The position numbers were made by a program, and so were the translations under genes. This document shows, piece after piece, positions 45,141 to 57,936 of a DNA stretch of 64,000 nt; the first letter of the stretch is position 1, and the number at the start of each line of letters is the position of its first letter. The notes under the pieces are model-generated. The model made no database searches, was not told the origin of the DNA, and worked only from the letters and a program-made list of their open reading frames with translations. Origin of the DNA: Scalesia atractyloides (lineage: Eukaryota; Streptophyta; Magnoliopsida; Asterales; Asteraceae); NCBI GenBank assembly GCA_947069175.1, contig CAMTDV010000013.1, forward strand, positions 53,822,610-53,886,609, read 5' to 3'.

Positions 45141-45790
45141 GATGACTAAGTTTTAGTACTTTCTAATATCGTCTTGACATGCATATTGTCCTTTTTTAAC
45201 TAATGCAATAATTTTTTTATACATGCATGCAAGAAATCAACACAAAGATCGCCAGTTAAAATCTGTTTGATAAAGATAAAAAGTTTTTTATAAATGCTAA
45301 AAATTTATATTATATATATATATATATATATATATTAGGATAAGGATCTTTTAGAAACCACCCTTTATTGTAAGAACCACGAGAACTAGTATGAACACAA
45401 CAAAAATACCTAAAAAAATAAAAAGACGCAAATTTTTTTTATTAAAATCGCTAAATTTAGTCACTAAAAAAATGAACATTAATTTTTGCTGCACATGTGT
45501 ATATGTAGTAGTTTTTGTTATGTTTTAGTTAAAGTCACGATTTAACTAAAAAATCCTTTTTAGCAATTATTTTGAGGTTTAGCTGTATTGTTCAGTTTTT
45601 GATATTAAGTTTTATGGTTTATTTGGCCCAATTTTAATGTGATAACTCATCATCAGACACATTTTCAAACAATAATTTAAAAGGGTAAAAAATACGTGGC
45701 TATCAAACTATAAAAAAGTATCCAAGAGTAAGAGTTTTTAGCATTTCTGTATAACAATTCTACCCTTCAGAATACACATATTCCACACAT

Positions 45791-46276
45791 AGTGTGAGGT
45801 ACTGGTGAACACTAAAAAAGTGGGAACCGAGGAACACTATAAAAATTTAACTTAACATGTTAAAAAATCAACTTTTTTAAAAAAAAAAATCGACGCTTCT
45901 CCTTATAAATACTTGTAGAAACATTTTTAATAAAAAAATTAAAAACTAAAAATATAAAAAAATAGTTAAAAAGGGGTAATTTTTTTACAAAAATTATTTT
46001 TTATTTCATATAGTTTCTACCCATTTTTATAAGAAAAAGCGCTGAAAAAAGAATGTAAAAAATTATTTTTAAAATGATAAGTTAATTTTATAAGATATAT
46101 ATTTTTTAACTGTTTTTAAACATTTTTTATCTTTTTAGTTTTTAATTTTTTTATTAAAAATGTTTCTACATGTATTTATAAGGAAAAAACGCTCAAACAA
46201 ATTTAGAAAAAAATAATTTTTAACATGTTAAGTATGATTTTTAAGAGTGTTCCCTAGTTCTCAATTTTTTTAGTGT
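45791..46276. mobile_element. MULE-like MITE, second copy
   Basis: It has the same inverted repeats as 11537-12066 (GAACACTAAAAAAGTGGG and, reversed, ACTAAAAAAATTGAGAAC). The right end is cut after TTTTTTAGTG and runs into TGGGTACTTGG, so the 9-bp duplication is not preserved on that side. Confidence 0.6.
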
Positions 46277-46607
46277 GGGTACTTGGTGTACTGTAGCTGT
46301 ACTGCATGATATTCTTTAATATTTGTATATAATAAAATAACAACAATAATAATAATAATAATAATAATAATTTTGCAATTCATTCACTAACTCTTTTTTT
46401 TGGAACGACAAATTTGGATCACTGACGTACCGCTTGAGTATTATCATGGCAGCAGCAGAATAACACGATCAATTTGTCGTCACTAGACAATAATATCTAT
46501 ACACACATTTAGAAGGAAACCCAATAAAATGTGAAAAAATTCCTTGTAAAAATCGAACCCAATATCTAATATCTCTTAATTCTTATCTTATTACTAAGAT
46601 ACCACTA

Positions 46608-47173
46608 AACTATAATACCATAAGTATTCACTAACTAATTTAGTCACCATTAAAATTAAATTTAATAAAAATAGAGTCAACTACAAGTTTACAAATAACA
46701 AAACATATGTGATAAAAAATTATAAAAATAAAAAAGTACAATGTGATTTTCATGATGTGATTTAATATATATAATAATAATTAATAGATTGCATGCACCA
46801 CTATTTGTTTATTTATATATTATTATTATTATTGTTATTGTTATTGTTATTAGAAAGTTGTCATCGACATTAAACATAAATTTTTAAACATTTGTTTTTA
46901 TTCTTTAGTAATATTTTATTTAGTTTTCATTTGCTATTTAGTAATAATTGATAATTTTTAGGTATTTGTTTTTTATTATTTTTAATTAGTAGTATTTTGT
47001 TAGTATTCAATTTAATTTTTTTCATAATATTTAACGTTCATAATTTTTAAAAAATATGTATAAATTTGCATGTATGTTTATTTATATTTTTAATGTTTCA
47101 AGTATTTGTCTCCGTATTGTGATGATATGTTACCGCGAGCATTGGATCATTATCGGGTCGATTTGTTATATCA
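46608..47173 (+). other. AT-rich DNA with Helitron-like right part
   Basis: There is no gene. (TTATTG)n and (TTA)n simple repeats lie at 46818-46852. From about 47095, CAAGTATTTGTCTCCGTATTGTG then GCATTGGATCATTATCGG matches 6725-6800 and 59620-59690. The stretch ends in TATCA, the target duplication of element B. Confidence 0.65.
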
Positions 47174-49782
47174 TATAACGCTTCGCTTTTGTAACTTTCC
47201 GTTTTTAGTATGTTTATTTTGTGATTCTATTTTTGGAAAGTCGAAGCCTTGTAATCGTATCTATTTCCGAATCATTGTAAATCCAAGACTTTGATTGTAA
47301 TCAAATTGATCAATTATACGAAATTCACAATCATGCATGCTTATACTTATGAACGTACATTTATTCACTACTCGATTAATCAATTCAAAATAACACGTAA
47401 ATACCTATTGCACGTTTGTGAATCTTAGAATTCAAGTAAGTAAGATGATTAGTGATTCTAATACAAAATATTTAAACTTTCGGCATCATAAAACTTATCA
47501 AATTATATTGTAACACTTCTACTTAAACAAGTCTCTTTTTTTAGGGTTATATAAGATCCATACACTTGATTTTAATCTTCCAAGCAAACTCACTCATATA
47601 TTATATAATGTACAACATTTAAACTTCTAGAAACCTAAATATAATTATTGAATAACAAAAAAAAAGAAAGAAAACCTTGGCAGCTTGCGGCCGCAAGTTG
47701 CCCAAGGTGTTTAAAGTTTTGTTTTCTTCCAAGTTCAACCACCTAATCCTCATAAATGCCAACCAAATCAAACCCTAATCTTCTCTCTATAAAACCCCAC
47801 TTTTCTCCAACCTTTTCTCACTTTTAAAAGCCTCCAATACTTTCCAAAATCCTCTCAAACTTCCAGAGTTCACTGATGAGATATTTCAGTTTGTAAGTGA
47901 GTTTCAACTCACTTCCTTTGATATTCAAACCTTGTTTCTTCTTCTAAAACACTTGGATAACCTCTAGGAAGGTTTTCACAAGTTTTCTTGAGTAAACTAA
48001 GGTGAAACTTCACCATTTTGAGGTCCAAAAGTGTCCTAAACTTTCTGCTCATGTTTATCTTTTCATAACTTTAAAAACTCCAAGTTTTCTTCATGTTTTC
48101 TTCCTCAACAATGTTTGCTAAGCCTCTTGGGATGTTACCATAGGTTTTTCATGGAAAACCAAGGTGGAACAATACCATTTTTATGGCCAGACTTTCTATT
48201 TTGGAAGTTAAACTTATAAACTTTTCTTAAACTTGTTTCTCTTAACAACTCTATGCTACTTGTGCCTCTAATCAAGTTTATGGTTAGTGAGATAGCTAGA
48301 ATTATTTCATACAAAATCAAGAGGTATAAAATGACTCTAAACTTGTTGTTTTACTAAGGTTCTTAACCCACAAGTGTTGAAACCAATCAAGCTTACAAGC
48401 TTGTGTTTTGGTGAAGGTGTGATTACATGGAGGCCTTGGCTATCCAACTTTCAATCCACCACCTCACTTGATGATTTCTATCCACTAAGCTATGTTTCAC
48501 CTTCAATTGAGTAACAAGGCTACGACACGTCCCCAAACGTTGCCATGTTCAGGATGCATGCACCTAGCTTGCTTACTCGGTCGAAACGTAGTTTAGTGAA
48601 GTAGTTTATTTTTATTTCATTCATGACCATTCGGATTGTCTTTATAGCAATTTGTGTATTGGTGAATCTTACGAAAGAGGTTAAGGACGGTTATCCTCCT
48701 ACCTCCATGCATGACCTCTATGACTTCTATGAAATCTATTATTTATATGATAAACTTGTTAATAACATATGTAACCTATATATGTAAATAATAAGTATAA
48801 CTGACCCTTTGACATTGACCGTATGGTTACTTGTCCTAACATTAGGTTATTTTATCTAAGATTTAACCATCGTTATGATTCTATTGGGCATGACCCATAA
48901 AAGCACAAACACCCTACGGGGCTTATAGTGTCATTAAAACGAGCGTTAAACGTCTAGATAAATATTTTCGACTATACATACTTTTGCATACTTTAAATTC
49001 CTAAATTAACGAACCCCTTTGTCATTCCAATACTCACACACCTACTTTTCCTTGTGTAGGATAACTCGTGTTCATCCCCCTAATCAACCCAAACACTTTC
49101 ACGGATTTAACTTTGCAAAACCGTGAGTACACTCGACACCCTTTTACGCTTTAAAATTTTGGGTGCAATATGTTAATCTATCAAAAACACACTAAATCAC
49201 ACTTTTATTCTATGGAATCACACAAACAATCCATCATACATGCTATAGTTATGTGATACCCGATTTGTTTAATTGGAACATTCTTATGTGATACTAATTG
49301 TCATTAACTTCGTACAAGCCTCCCCTTAACATGTATAGCGCTATAGGAGTAACGCACCGCCCTTATTCTTGTGGTCATGTTAAGTTTAATCTATTATGCG
49401 GTGACACTTGAGGATTTACTTGTAGTTCACATGCCTTGTTTACATTAATCTTGTATACTAGCTTATCATGTGGATTTGTTTAAACGTTTTTATTACATAT
49501 GCAATGATTCAAACTTATGTACTCGCCAATACTTTGTATTGAACTATACTTTTTAACATGTTGCAGGTTGATGATGTTGATATGACGAAACTTAGTAGGA
49601 ATGGCATAGAAACCCACTTAGAATACTAAGCTATTTATTATGGTTTCTTGAACTTGTCATATTTGAATTTTCATTGTATTGGATTTCTGTTGTACTTGAC
49701 ATTGTTGATGAATGAAATGAAATGAAATGTTTAAATTAAATATTGTCACATTAGTGTTTAAATTATATATTGGGGTGTGACA
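47174..49782 (+). repeat. 5' LTR of element B
   Basis: It starts TATAACGCTTCGC (TG mutated) and ends GGGGTGTGACA. The palindrome CTTGCGGCCGCAAG (about 47683-47696) lies about 90 bp before the TATA box TATAAAA (47788-47794). Hairpins GTGAGTT-TC-AACTCAC (about 47897) and CAAGCTTACAAGCTTG (about 48388) occur downstream. About 50 bp present near the end of the 3' LTR (GAGCAATCTCG to CCATCGG) is missing here. Confidence 0.93.
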
Positions 49783-49785
49783 GAT

Positions 49786-49797
49786 TGGTATCAGAGC
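49786..49797 (+). promoter_or_regulatory. primer binding site of element B, initiator-Met tRNA
   Basis: TGGTATCAGAGC lies three bases after the LTR end. Confidence 0.93.
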
Positions 49798-50742
49798 TAT
49801 AACTATAGAGAATTAGGTAGAATTGTCATGTTCGACCTAGTCTATAGTTTGAGTGACCAACTTGAACTTTCTTGATTCATGCTTCAAATGTTAATTCTTC
49901 CTATTTATTTTGTCTTAATATACATGCAATGTGTCTTTCCTAAGACACTTACACAACTTGCACACTTGAAGATACTCATACTATAAACGAGACGATCTCA
50001 CCAAAATAGGGGTGAAACGCGCACTTTGGTGATAACTCTCGATCCGCGTATTCGATTTTACACGAAATTACATCATCAAGTTAGGAGTGAAATCCACATC
50101 TTGATGGGAATTTCCATTTCATACTCTAGTGGACCCTTACCTACGAGTCGGAATTCGCTCCTCGTTTGGTAAGTACCAACCACACTTAGGGTACGATTTT
50201 ATCAAGTTAGGGGTGAAACCCGCACCTTGTCAACTAGTCCCATTCCTAGATTTTCAATCTCGCCAAAGTTTCGATTTTTCGATCGGTTAGAGACGTGTAG
50301 TAACTGGAGGGTAAAGTGTAGTTAACGCTTCTTGACGAGAGCATTTACCTATAGGCTAAAGCACGTTTCTATAATTTGAAAGGATCTCGATTCACTTTGG
50401 AATAGTCGATGTTTCTCAACCCGAAACACTCCAATGTTTTATTTAGCCTATCTTTTATATTATCTCAATTATTATGTGTTTTAAATACTTGTTACCTCGT
50501 TCGTTTCTAGCCTGATTGCCCAACTCGCACGCCTTTCGTAACCAAAAACATTAATAATCTTTGTGAACCAACTAAATTTATACTCCTTACGCAACCATAC
50601 ATGTTTATGCCTTTGACTGCTTGTATGCCTATGCTATCTATGTGAATTCATACATGTTACGTATACTTATATGCTCAAAAACAATTTTATAAAAACACAT
50701 TATGATCAAAGCCTTAATATCTCTTCTATTGTCAACCCTTTA
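49798..50742 (+). other. leader of element B
   Basis: Non-coding leader of about 0.95 kb. It contains a repeated phrase (AGGGGTGAAACGCGCACTTTG, AGGAGTGAAATCCACATCTTG, AGGGGTGAAACCCGCACCTTG) at about 50007, 50082 and 50200, each next to ATCTCACCAAA or ATCAAGTT. Confidence 0.7.
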
Positions 50743-50743
50743 G

Positions 50744-51800
50744 ATGTCTTTCTCACAAAGCGTCATGGGAAAGAAGAAGTCAAAGTCAAAGTCCCGCTCC
50801 GATTCGATGTCAAAGAGGGATTGCATGAAGTTCATGGTCGAGCAAATGGCCAAGGTTATCCCGGACATTGTTAGCAAGATTCAACCTTCGCCGAATGCTG
50901 ACTCACCCCACGCCTTCGTCGACTCAAAGGTCGAAGCACCTAATTCGACGTTCACCTTTAAGCAGTTTTGTTCTTGCAACCCATTATCATTCATCGGCGA
51001 AGAGGACGCCACGAAGTTTACTGCATTGGTTTGATGCCATTGAGGTGACTTTCCTACAAAATGGTTGTCCCAACCACCTGCGTACCATCAACGCGACGGG
51101 AGTCTTCCAATCAAGGTCTCTTGATTGGTGGACCTCCGAGCGTAACGCTCGTGGAAACAATGTTGCACACGCCCTCCCGTGGATTGAGCTCAAAAAGCTG
51201 ATGGAAAATGAATTTTACCCTCCCCATGAATGCCAACGACTCGAAAACGAATTTTGGAACCTTAAGCAGGTTGGGAACGACAACGCTGGTCTCACGGTCC
51301 ATTTCAAGCAGCTGAGTGCGACTTGCCCTAGTGAAGTCGACACGGCCGAAAAGGCAGTTGCCAAATACATATGCTGCCTCCCTCCTCACCTCATGGACCT
51401 CGTCGACGCCGCCTCACCCAAAACTCTTGAGGAAACCTTTCACTTGTCTGCCCGACTAAACAACAACCACGTCTTTCGTGAAGCCTCTAAGGCTTCTCTC
51501 AGGAAAACCCACCAAGCCACCGCCAAAACCCTCACCTAACCTACCTCACCCAAGCCACCAAAGAGCAACAACAAAGGCAAGAAGCGGAAGGCTTCAAGCA
51601 AAACTGCGCGGTAGTCACTCCGCCAAATCCTCAACCCTCTCAGCAGCTAGCCTTAGCCCCCCCGAGCCTATAAAAGGCATACATCTGGGCCGCATCCCAA
51701 GTGCAACACCTGCCCCTACCACCATCCCGTAAATGCCCTTACCGCCTATGCATAGCTGCAATAGGTATGGACACTTAGCTCCGCAATGTCGAAGTGTACC
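50744..51800 (+). pseudogene. gag of element B
   Basis: The start ATG at 50744 gives MSFSQSVMGKKKSKSKSRSD, a basic N-terminus, then DCMKFMVEQMAKVIPDIV. A frameshift at about 51030 moves the capsid core to another frame: WFDAIEVTFLQNGCPNHLRT, SLDWWTSERNARG, WIELKKLMENEFYPPHECQR, TVHFKQLSATCPSE. After a Pro/Lys-rich stretch (51490-51640) a degenerate knuckle region is seen around 51730-51900 (CNRYGHLAPQCRS). The GC content is noticeably higher here than in the LTRs. The frames are broken at three or more places. Confidence 0.88.
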
Positions 51801-52384
51801 GCAACCCAAAACCTTACCGCAAACCAAACCCGACCACCCGTAACGACAGCTCGTGCCTACTTCAGATGCGGAGATCACAACCACTTCGCCAACACCTGCC
51901 CTCAGCGCAACAACAACAACAACAACTAGAGCAGCAAGCTCGCGGCCGAGCCTTCGTCATAACAGCCGCACAAGCTCAAAACGCCAACGATGTCATCACG
52001 GGTACGTTTCTGGTTAACAATGTTTGTGCTACGTGTTTATTTGATACTGGTGCGGATAAAAGTTTTGTATCCGTTGAATTTGAAACTTTGCTTAAGTGTA
52101 TACGTTCTAAGTTGCCTAAATCATTCGAAGTTGAAGTCGCTGACGGAAAATCCGTCACTGTCGATTCTGTCCTTTCTAATTGTTCTTTGAATCTCAACAA
52201 TCATATGTTTTCCATTGACCTCATACCCATGCAAATGGGTAGCTTAGATATCATAATAGGTATGGATTAGATTAGGCGGGTCCATGCTGAAGTTGTTTGT
52301 TCCAAAAAGTTCATCCATCTTCCCCCTCCCAATGATGATTCCTTACACGTCTATGGCGAGAAACACTCCAAAGGTCTCAAGCTT
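51801..52384 (+). pseudogene. aspartic protease of element B
   Basis: After a Gln-rich stretch the frame reads GRAFVITAAQAQNANDVITG and TFLVNNVCATCLFDTGADKS; DTG is intact. Then come FEVEVADGKSVTVDSVLSNC, MFSIDLIPMQMGSLDIIIG and MD, with the tryptophan of GMDW replaced by a TAG stop (52268-52270). About 158 codons are open, so the domain is nearly intact. Confidence 0.9.
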
Positions 52385-53490
52385 ATGTCGTGTATCCAAG
52401 CGAAGAGGTACTTGCGTAAGGAATACTTCGCCTTTCTTGCCCACATTGTGGAAAAGAAGGATAAGGGTCCGAGCGTGAATGAAGTTCCTGTTGTTCGTGA
52501 TCACTCCGACGTCTTCCCAGAGGATCTTCCTAGTCCGCCTCCTCCTCGTTCTGTTGACTTTCGCATCGATCTCATCCCTGGCGCAACTCCTGTCATAAAA
52601 TCCCCCTATCGCCTAGCAACCTCGGAGATGCAAGAGTTGTCTAGCCAACTTCAGGAGCTTCTTGATAAAGGCTTCATACGCCCTAGCACATCTCCTTGGG
52701 GCGCTCCCGTTCTATTCCTCAAAAACAAAGATGGATCCTTCCTAATGTGCATTGACTATTGTGAGCTCAATAAGCTTACGGTCAAGAACCGATATCCTCT
52801 TCCTCGCATCGATGATCTTTTTGATCAACCTCAAGGCATGACTTGTTTCTCGAAAATCGATCTTCGCTCTTGTTATCATCAACTTCGAGTCCTCGAAGAA
52901 GACATACCCAAAACTGCGTTTCGCACACATTATGGGCACTACGAGTTCGTAGTCATGCCATTTGGCTTGACCAACGCACCCGCCGTGTTTATGGATTTGA
53001 TGAATCGCGTGTGCAAGCCTTATCTCGACCGATTCATGATCATCTTCATTGATGATATTCTAATCTATTCCAAGACGCGAGAAGAGCACGAGCAACACTT
53101 GCGTCTCATCCTTCAGCTTTTGCATACTAAACATCTGTACGCCAAGTTCTCTAAGTGTGAATTTTGGCTAAAGAAGGTTCAATTCCTTGGTCATGTAGTC
53201 AACGAACTTGGTATTCACGTTGACCCCGCGAAAATCAAGGTGGTGAAGAATTGTATTACTCCTAAGTCTCCATCCGAAATTCGTTCGTTTCTTGGCTTAG
53301 CTAGTTACTACCGTCGGTTTATCTCGAATTTCTCCAAAATTGTCGTGCCTCTCACTTCCTTGACTTATAAGGATAAACCTTTTGTTTGGAGTTCCAAACA
53401 AGAGGAGTCTTTTCAAACGCTCAAGGACATGCTTTGCAATGCTCCTATCCTAGCCCTTCCTGATGGTACCGACGATTTTATCGTGTATTG
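52385..53490 (+). CDS. reverse transcriptase of element B, single open frame
   Basis: This 368-codon frame is the longest in the window. It begins in the protease-RT linker (RDHSDVFPEDLPSPPPPRSV) and holds SPYRLATSEMQEL, KGFIRPSTSPWGAPVLFLKN, CIDYCELNKLTVKNRYPLPR, FSKIDLRSCYHQLRV, FGLTNAPAVFMDLMNR and the catalytic IIFIDDILIYSK. The connection region SFLGLASYYRRFISNFSK follows, then the start of RNase H (DDFIVY), where a TGA at 53489 replaces the codon before DAS. Two conserved residues differ (CELN for RELN, RSCYHQ for RSGYHQ), so activity is doubtful. The ATG here is internal; the protein would normally be part of a Gag-Pol polyprotein. Confidence 0.9.
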
Positions 53491-53870
53491 AGATGCCTCA
53501 AAACAAGGTCTTGGTTCGTTCTTATGCAACGAGATAACGTTATCGCTTACACGTCACGACAACTCAAGATTCTTGAGAAAAACTATACTATGCACGACCT
53601 TGAACTTGGTGCAGTTATTTTTGCATTGAAGATATGGCGACACTACCTTTATGGTACAAAGTGTACGGTCTTCACCGACATAAGAGCCTCCAACACATCT
53701 TCACTCAAAAGGAACTCAACATGCGTCAACGTCATTGGGTGGAATTGTTAAACGACTACGACTGCGATATTCGCTACCACCCTGGTAAGGCGAATGTTGT
53801 AGTCGCGCACTTAGTAGGAAAACTCACGTTAAGGGTATACGTTACTACCAAACCTTTGGAAAGCTGCAAG
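53491..53870 (+). pseudogene. RNase H of element B
   Basis: Directly after the stop at 53489, DASKQGLG continues and a frame change leads to VLMQRDNVIAYTSRQLKILEKNYTM. HDLELGAVIFALKIWRHYLYGTKCTVFTD follows. A one-base loss then separates it from the next block, read in another frame (TQKELNMRQRHWVELLNDYD, RYHPGKANVVVAHL). VADALSRK is decayed to VVAHLVGK, so the last catalytic aspartate is lost. Confidence 0.88.
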
Positions 53871-55250
53871 AGCTAATTCGTGAAGCACAATAATCTACCG
53901 TTAATGAGGGTAACCTTGATAACGAGTTGATGTGTGGTGCTGAAAACCAACTCGTGACCAAATCCAATGGCATCATATGCTATCTTGACCGTATTTGGAT
54001 TCTGAACCGTGACAATCTTCATGACCACTTGATGAAGGAAGCTCTTAAATCTCGGTATTCTATTCATCCTGGCATTGATAAGATGTACCATGACCTTCGT
54101 GCGCTTATTGGTGGCCTGGTATGAAGAAAGACATCGCCTGCTACGTTTCAAATGCCTTACTTGTTCCAAGGTAAAAGCCGAACATCAACGTCCCTCTGCT
54201 TACTCGAACAACTGGAAATTCATGTTTGGAAATGGGAGAGTATTGCCATGGATTTCATTACCAAACTTCCTCGTACATCATCTAGTCATGATAGTATTTG
54301 GGTAATCATCGACCGTCTGACCAAATCTGCTCATTTCCTTCCCTGAAGACTACCAAGTCGAGAAATTGGCTCGTATCTACACGGATGAAGTCATCTGTCG
54401 TCACGGTGTCCCCTATAACATTATCTCGGACCGTGATGGTCATTTCACTTCCCGTCTTTGGCAAATGATTCAAAAAGCTCTTGGTACTCACCTCAATCTC
54501 AGTACAGCTTTCCATCCTCAGTCTGATGGTCAAACAAAGCGTACTATCCAAACTCTAGAGGACATGCTTCGTTCTTGCGTGATTGATTTTGGTGGCAACT
54601 GGGACATGCACTTGCCTTTGTCGACTTCTCGTACAATAACAGTTACCACACGAGTATTCAAATGGCACCTTTCAAGGCATTGTATGGACGCAAGTGTTGA
54701 TCGCCTATTTGTTGGCACGAGATCGGGGAAGCTCAAATCACCGATCCTGAGCTTATACAACAGACGACGAACAAGATTTTGCAGATTCGGGACAACTTGC
54801 TCAAAGCCAGAAGTCGACAAAAGAGTTACGCAGATAAAAGACGCAAGCCCTTGGAATTCAACGTTGGTGCTTTGTACTTCTCAAGGTATCCCATTGGAAG
54901 GGTGTGGTTTATTTCAGAAAGAAGGGAAAGCTCGCTCCTTGCTATGTAGTTCCTTTCAAGATCCTCGAAAGGATTGGCAAGGTAGCCTATCGACTGGACC
55001 TACCACAAGGGCTCAACAACGTTCATCCTACCTTTAACGTCTCAAACTTGAAGAGATGTCTAGCCGAAGAAGGACTCCAAGTCCCACTTGAAGATCTTCA
55101 AATCAATAAGATCATGGATCGAGGCACCTAGCAACTAAGTCGCAATCGAATACTGTCGTGAAGGTTCGGTAGGAAGGAAAACGTGGGGCTGAGTTTACTT
55201 GGGAACTTGAAAGCAACATGAAGACTAAGTATCTGCATATATCCGTTACA
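53871..55250 (+). pseudogene. integrase and decayed chromodomain of element B
   Basis: The zinc domain is partly present (HDHLMKEALKSRYSIHPGID, then LTCSKVKAEHQRP after a frameshift). The core shows D in SIAMDFITKLP, D in IISDRDGHFTSRLW and E changed to K in DGQTKRTIQTLED, so the third catalytic residue is lost. From about 54620 the frame shifts, and the conserved FSYNNSYH-like and ADKRRKPLEF-like blocks must be read in other frames. From 54904 KKGKLAPCYVVPFKILERIG, VAYRLDLPQGLNNVHPTFNV and SNLKRCLAEEGLQ are open. The chromodomain (55110-55240) is present only in pieces (VRWEGKRG-like, TWELESN-like) across frames. Confidence 0.88.
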
Positions 55251-55293
55251 ACTTCCTAAATTTCAGGATGAAATTTCCTAAAGGATGGGAGAC

Positions 55294-57931
55294 TGTAACG
55301 CTTCGCTTTTGTAACTTTCCGTTTTTAGTATGTCTGCTTCGTGATTCTATTTTTGGAAAGTCTAATCCTTGTAATCGTATCTCATTTCCGAATCATTATA
55401 ATCCAAGGCTTTGATTGTAATCAAATTGATCAATTATACGAAATTCACAATCTTTATGCATGCTTATACTTATGAACTTAAGTTTATTCACTACTCGATT
55501 AATCAATTCAAAATAACTCGTAAATACCTATTGCACGTTTGAGATCTTAAATTCAAGTCAAGTAAGATGATTAGTAATTCTAATAAAAAATATTTAAACT
55601 TTCGGCATCATAAAACTTGTAAAATTATATTGTAACACTTCTACTTAAACAAGTCTCTTTTTTTAGGGTTATATAAGATCCATATACTAGATTTTAATCT
55701 TCCAAGCAAACCACACATATATTATATAATGTACAACATTTAAGCTTTATAGAAACCTAAATATAATTAGTAAATAACAAAAAAGAAAAGAAAACCTTGG
55801 CAGCTTGCGGCCGCAATCTGCCCAAGGTGTTTAAAGTTTTGTTTTCTTCCAAGTTCAACCACCTAATCCTCATAAATGCCAACCAACTCAAACCCAGTCT
55901 TCCTCTATAAAACCCCACCTTTCCCCAACCTTTTCTCACTTTTACAAGCCTCCAATACTTTCCAAAATCCTATCAAACTTTCAAAATTCACTGCTGAGAT
56001 ATTTCAGTTTACAAGTGAGTTTTAACTCACTTCCTTTTATATTCAAACCTTGTTTCTTCTTCTAAAATACTTGGATAACCTCTAGGAAGGTTTTCACAAG
56101 TTTGCTTGGGCAAACTAAGGTGAAACCTCACCATTTTGAGGTCCAAAAGTGTCCTAAACTTTCTGCTCATGTTTATCTTTTCATAACTTTAAAAAACTAT
56201 CAGGTTTTCTTTATGTTTTCTTTCTCAACAATGTTTGATAAGCCTCTTGGGATGTTACCATAGGTTTTCCATGGAAAACCAAGGTAGAACAATACCATTT
56301 TTAGGGCCAAACCTTTTGTTTGAAGTTAAACTTATAAACTTTTCTTAAACTTGTTTTCTCTTAACAACTCTATGCTACTTCTGCCTCTAATCAAGTTTAT
56401 GGTTAGTGAGCTAGCTAGAATTGTTTCATACAAAATCAAGAGGTATAAAATGCGTCTAAACTCGTTGTGTTTACTAAGGGTCTTAACCCACAAGTGTTGA
56501 AACCATTCAAGCTTACAAGCTTGTGTTTTGGTGAAGGTGTGATTACATGGAGGCCTTGGCTATCCAACTTTCAATCCACCACCTCACTTGATGATTTCTA
56601 TCCACTAAGCTATATTTCACCTTAAATTGAGTAACAAGGCTACGACACGTCCCCAAACATTGCCATGTTCAGGATGCACGCACCTAGCTTGCTTAGTCGG
56701 TCGAAACGTAGTTTAGTGAAGTACTTTATTTTTATTTCATTCATGACCATTCGGATTGTCCTATAGCAATTTGTGTATTGGTGAATCTTACGAAAGAGGT
56801 TAAGGACGGTTATCCTCGTACCTCCATGCATGAATTCTATGACTTCTATGAAATATATGATTTATATGATAAACTTGTTAATAATATATGTAACCTACAT
56901 ATGTAAATAATAATATAACTGACCCTTTGACATTGACCGTATAGTTACTTGTCCTAACATTAGGTTATTTTATCTACGACTTAACCATCGTTATGATTCT
57001 ATTGGGCATGACCCATAAAACCACAAACACTCTATGTGGCTTATAGTGTCAAAAACGAGCGTTAAACGTCTAGATAAATACTTTCGACTATACATACTTT
57101 TGCATACTTTAAATTCCTAAATTAACGAACCCCTTTGTCATTCCAATACTCACACACCTACGTTTCCTTGTGTAGGATAACTCGATGTTCATCCCCCTAA
57201 TCAACCCAAACACTTTCACGGATTTAACTTTGCAAAACCATGAGTACACTCGACACCCTTTTACGCTTTACACTTTTGGGTGCAATATGTTAATCTATCA
57301 AAAACACACTAAATCACACTTTTATTCTATGCAATCACACAAACAATCCATCATACATGCTATAGTTATGTGATACCTGATATTTTAATTGGAACATTCT
57401 TATGTGATACTAATTGTCGTTAACTTCGTACGAGCCTCCTCTTAACATGTATAGCGCTATAGGAGTAACGCACCGCCCGTATTCTTGTGGTCATGTTAAG
57501 TTTAATCTATTATGCGGTGACACTTGCAGGATTGACTTGTAGTTCACATGCCTTGTTTACATTAATATTGTATATTAGCTTATCATTTGGATTTATTTAA
57601 ACGTTTTATTACATATGCTATGATTCAAATTTGCGTACTCGCCAGTACTTTGTATTGAATTATACTTTTCAACATGTTGCAGGTTGATGATGTTGATATG
57701 ATGAAACTTAGTAGGAATGGCATAGAAACCCACTTAGAATACTAAGTTATTTATTATGTTTTGTTGAACTTGTCATATTTGAATTTTCATTGTATTAAAT
57801 TTATGTTGTACTTGACATTGTTGATGAATGAAATGAAAATGTTTAAATTAAATTGTCACATTAGTGTTTAGATGTCTCGAGCAATCTCGTTCGTCTCACT
57901 CTGATGTTTCCGCCATCGGTTGGGTGTGACA
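55294..57931 (+). repeat. 3' LTR of element B
   Basis: It starts TGTAACGCTTCGC after the purine run AAAGGATGGGAGAC and ends TTGGGTGTGACA. It is colinear with the 5' LTR at roughly 95% or more by eye. The TATA box is at 55906-55912. The GCGGCCGC palindrome has one arm mutated (CTTGCGGCCGCAATC). Confidence 0.93.
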
Positions 57932-57936
57932 TATCA

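Larger units (their letters stand above)
44605..46607 (+). repeat. segmental duplication, copy 2
   Basis: Colinear with 10372-12426, with small indels. It continues without interruption past the point where element C sits in copy 1 (ACTAAGATACCACTAAAC at about 46600), so it preserves the empty site. Confidence 0.9.
47174..57931 (+). mobile_element. Ty3/gypsy chromovirus element B, complete but defective
   Basis: LTRs 47174-49782 and 55294-57931 flank a primer site, gag, protease, reverse transcriptase, RNase H, integrase and a decayed chromodomain. The target duplication TATCA is at 47169-47173 and 57932-57936. It belongs to the same family as element A. Its site in a related repeat copy is intact at 4237-4241 (CATCA), confirming the insertion point. 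Confidence 0.95.

Noticed and set aside
47683..47696. NotI-type palindrome CTTGCGGCCGCAAG as a cloning artefact
   Set aside because: It is present in both LTRs of B (one arm mutated in the 3' copy), with matching LTR sequence on both sides, so it is native.
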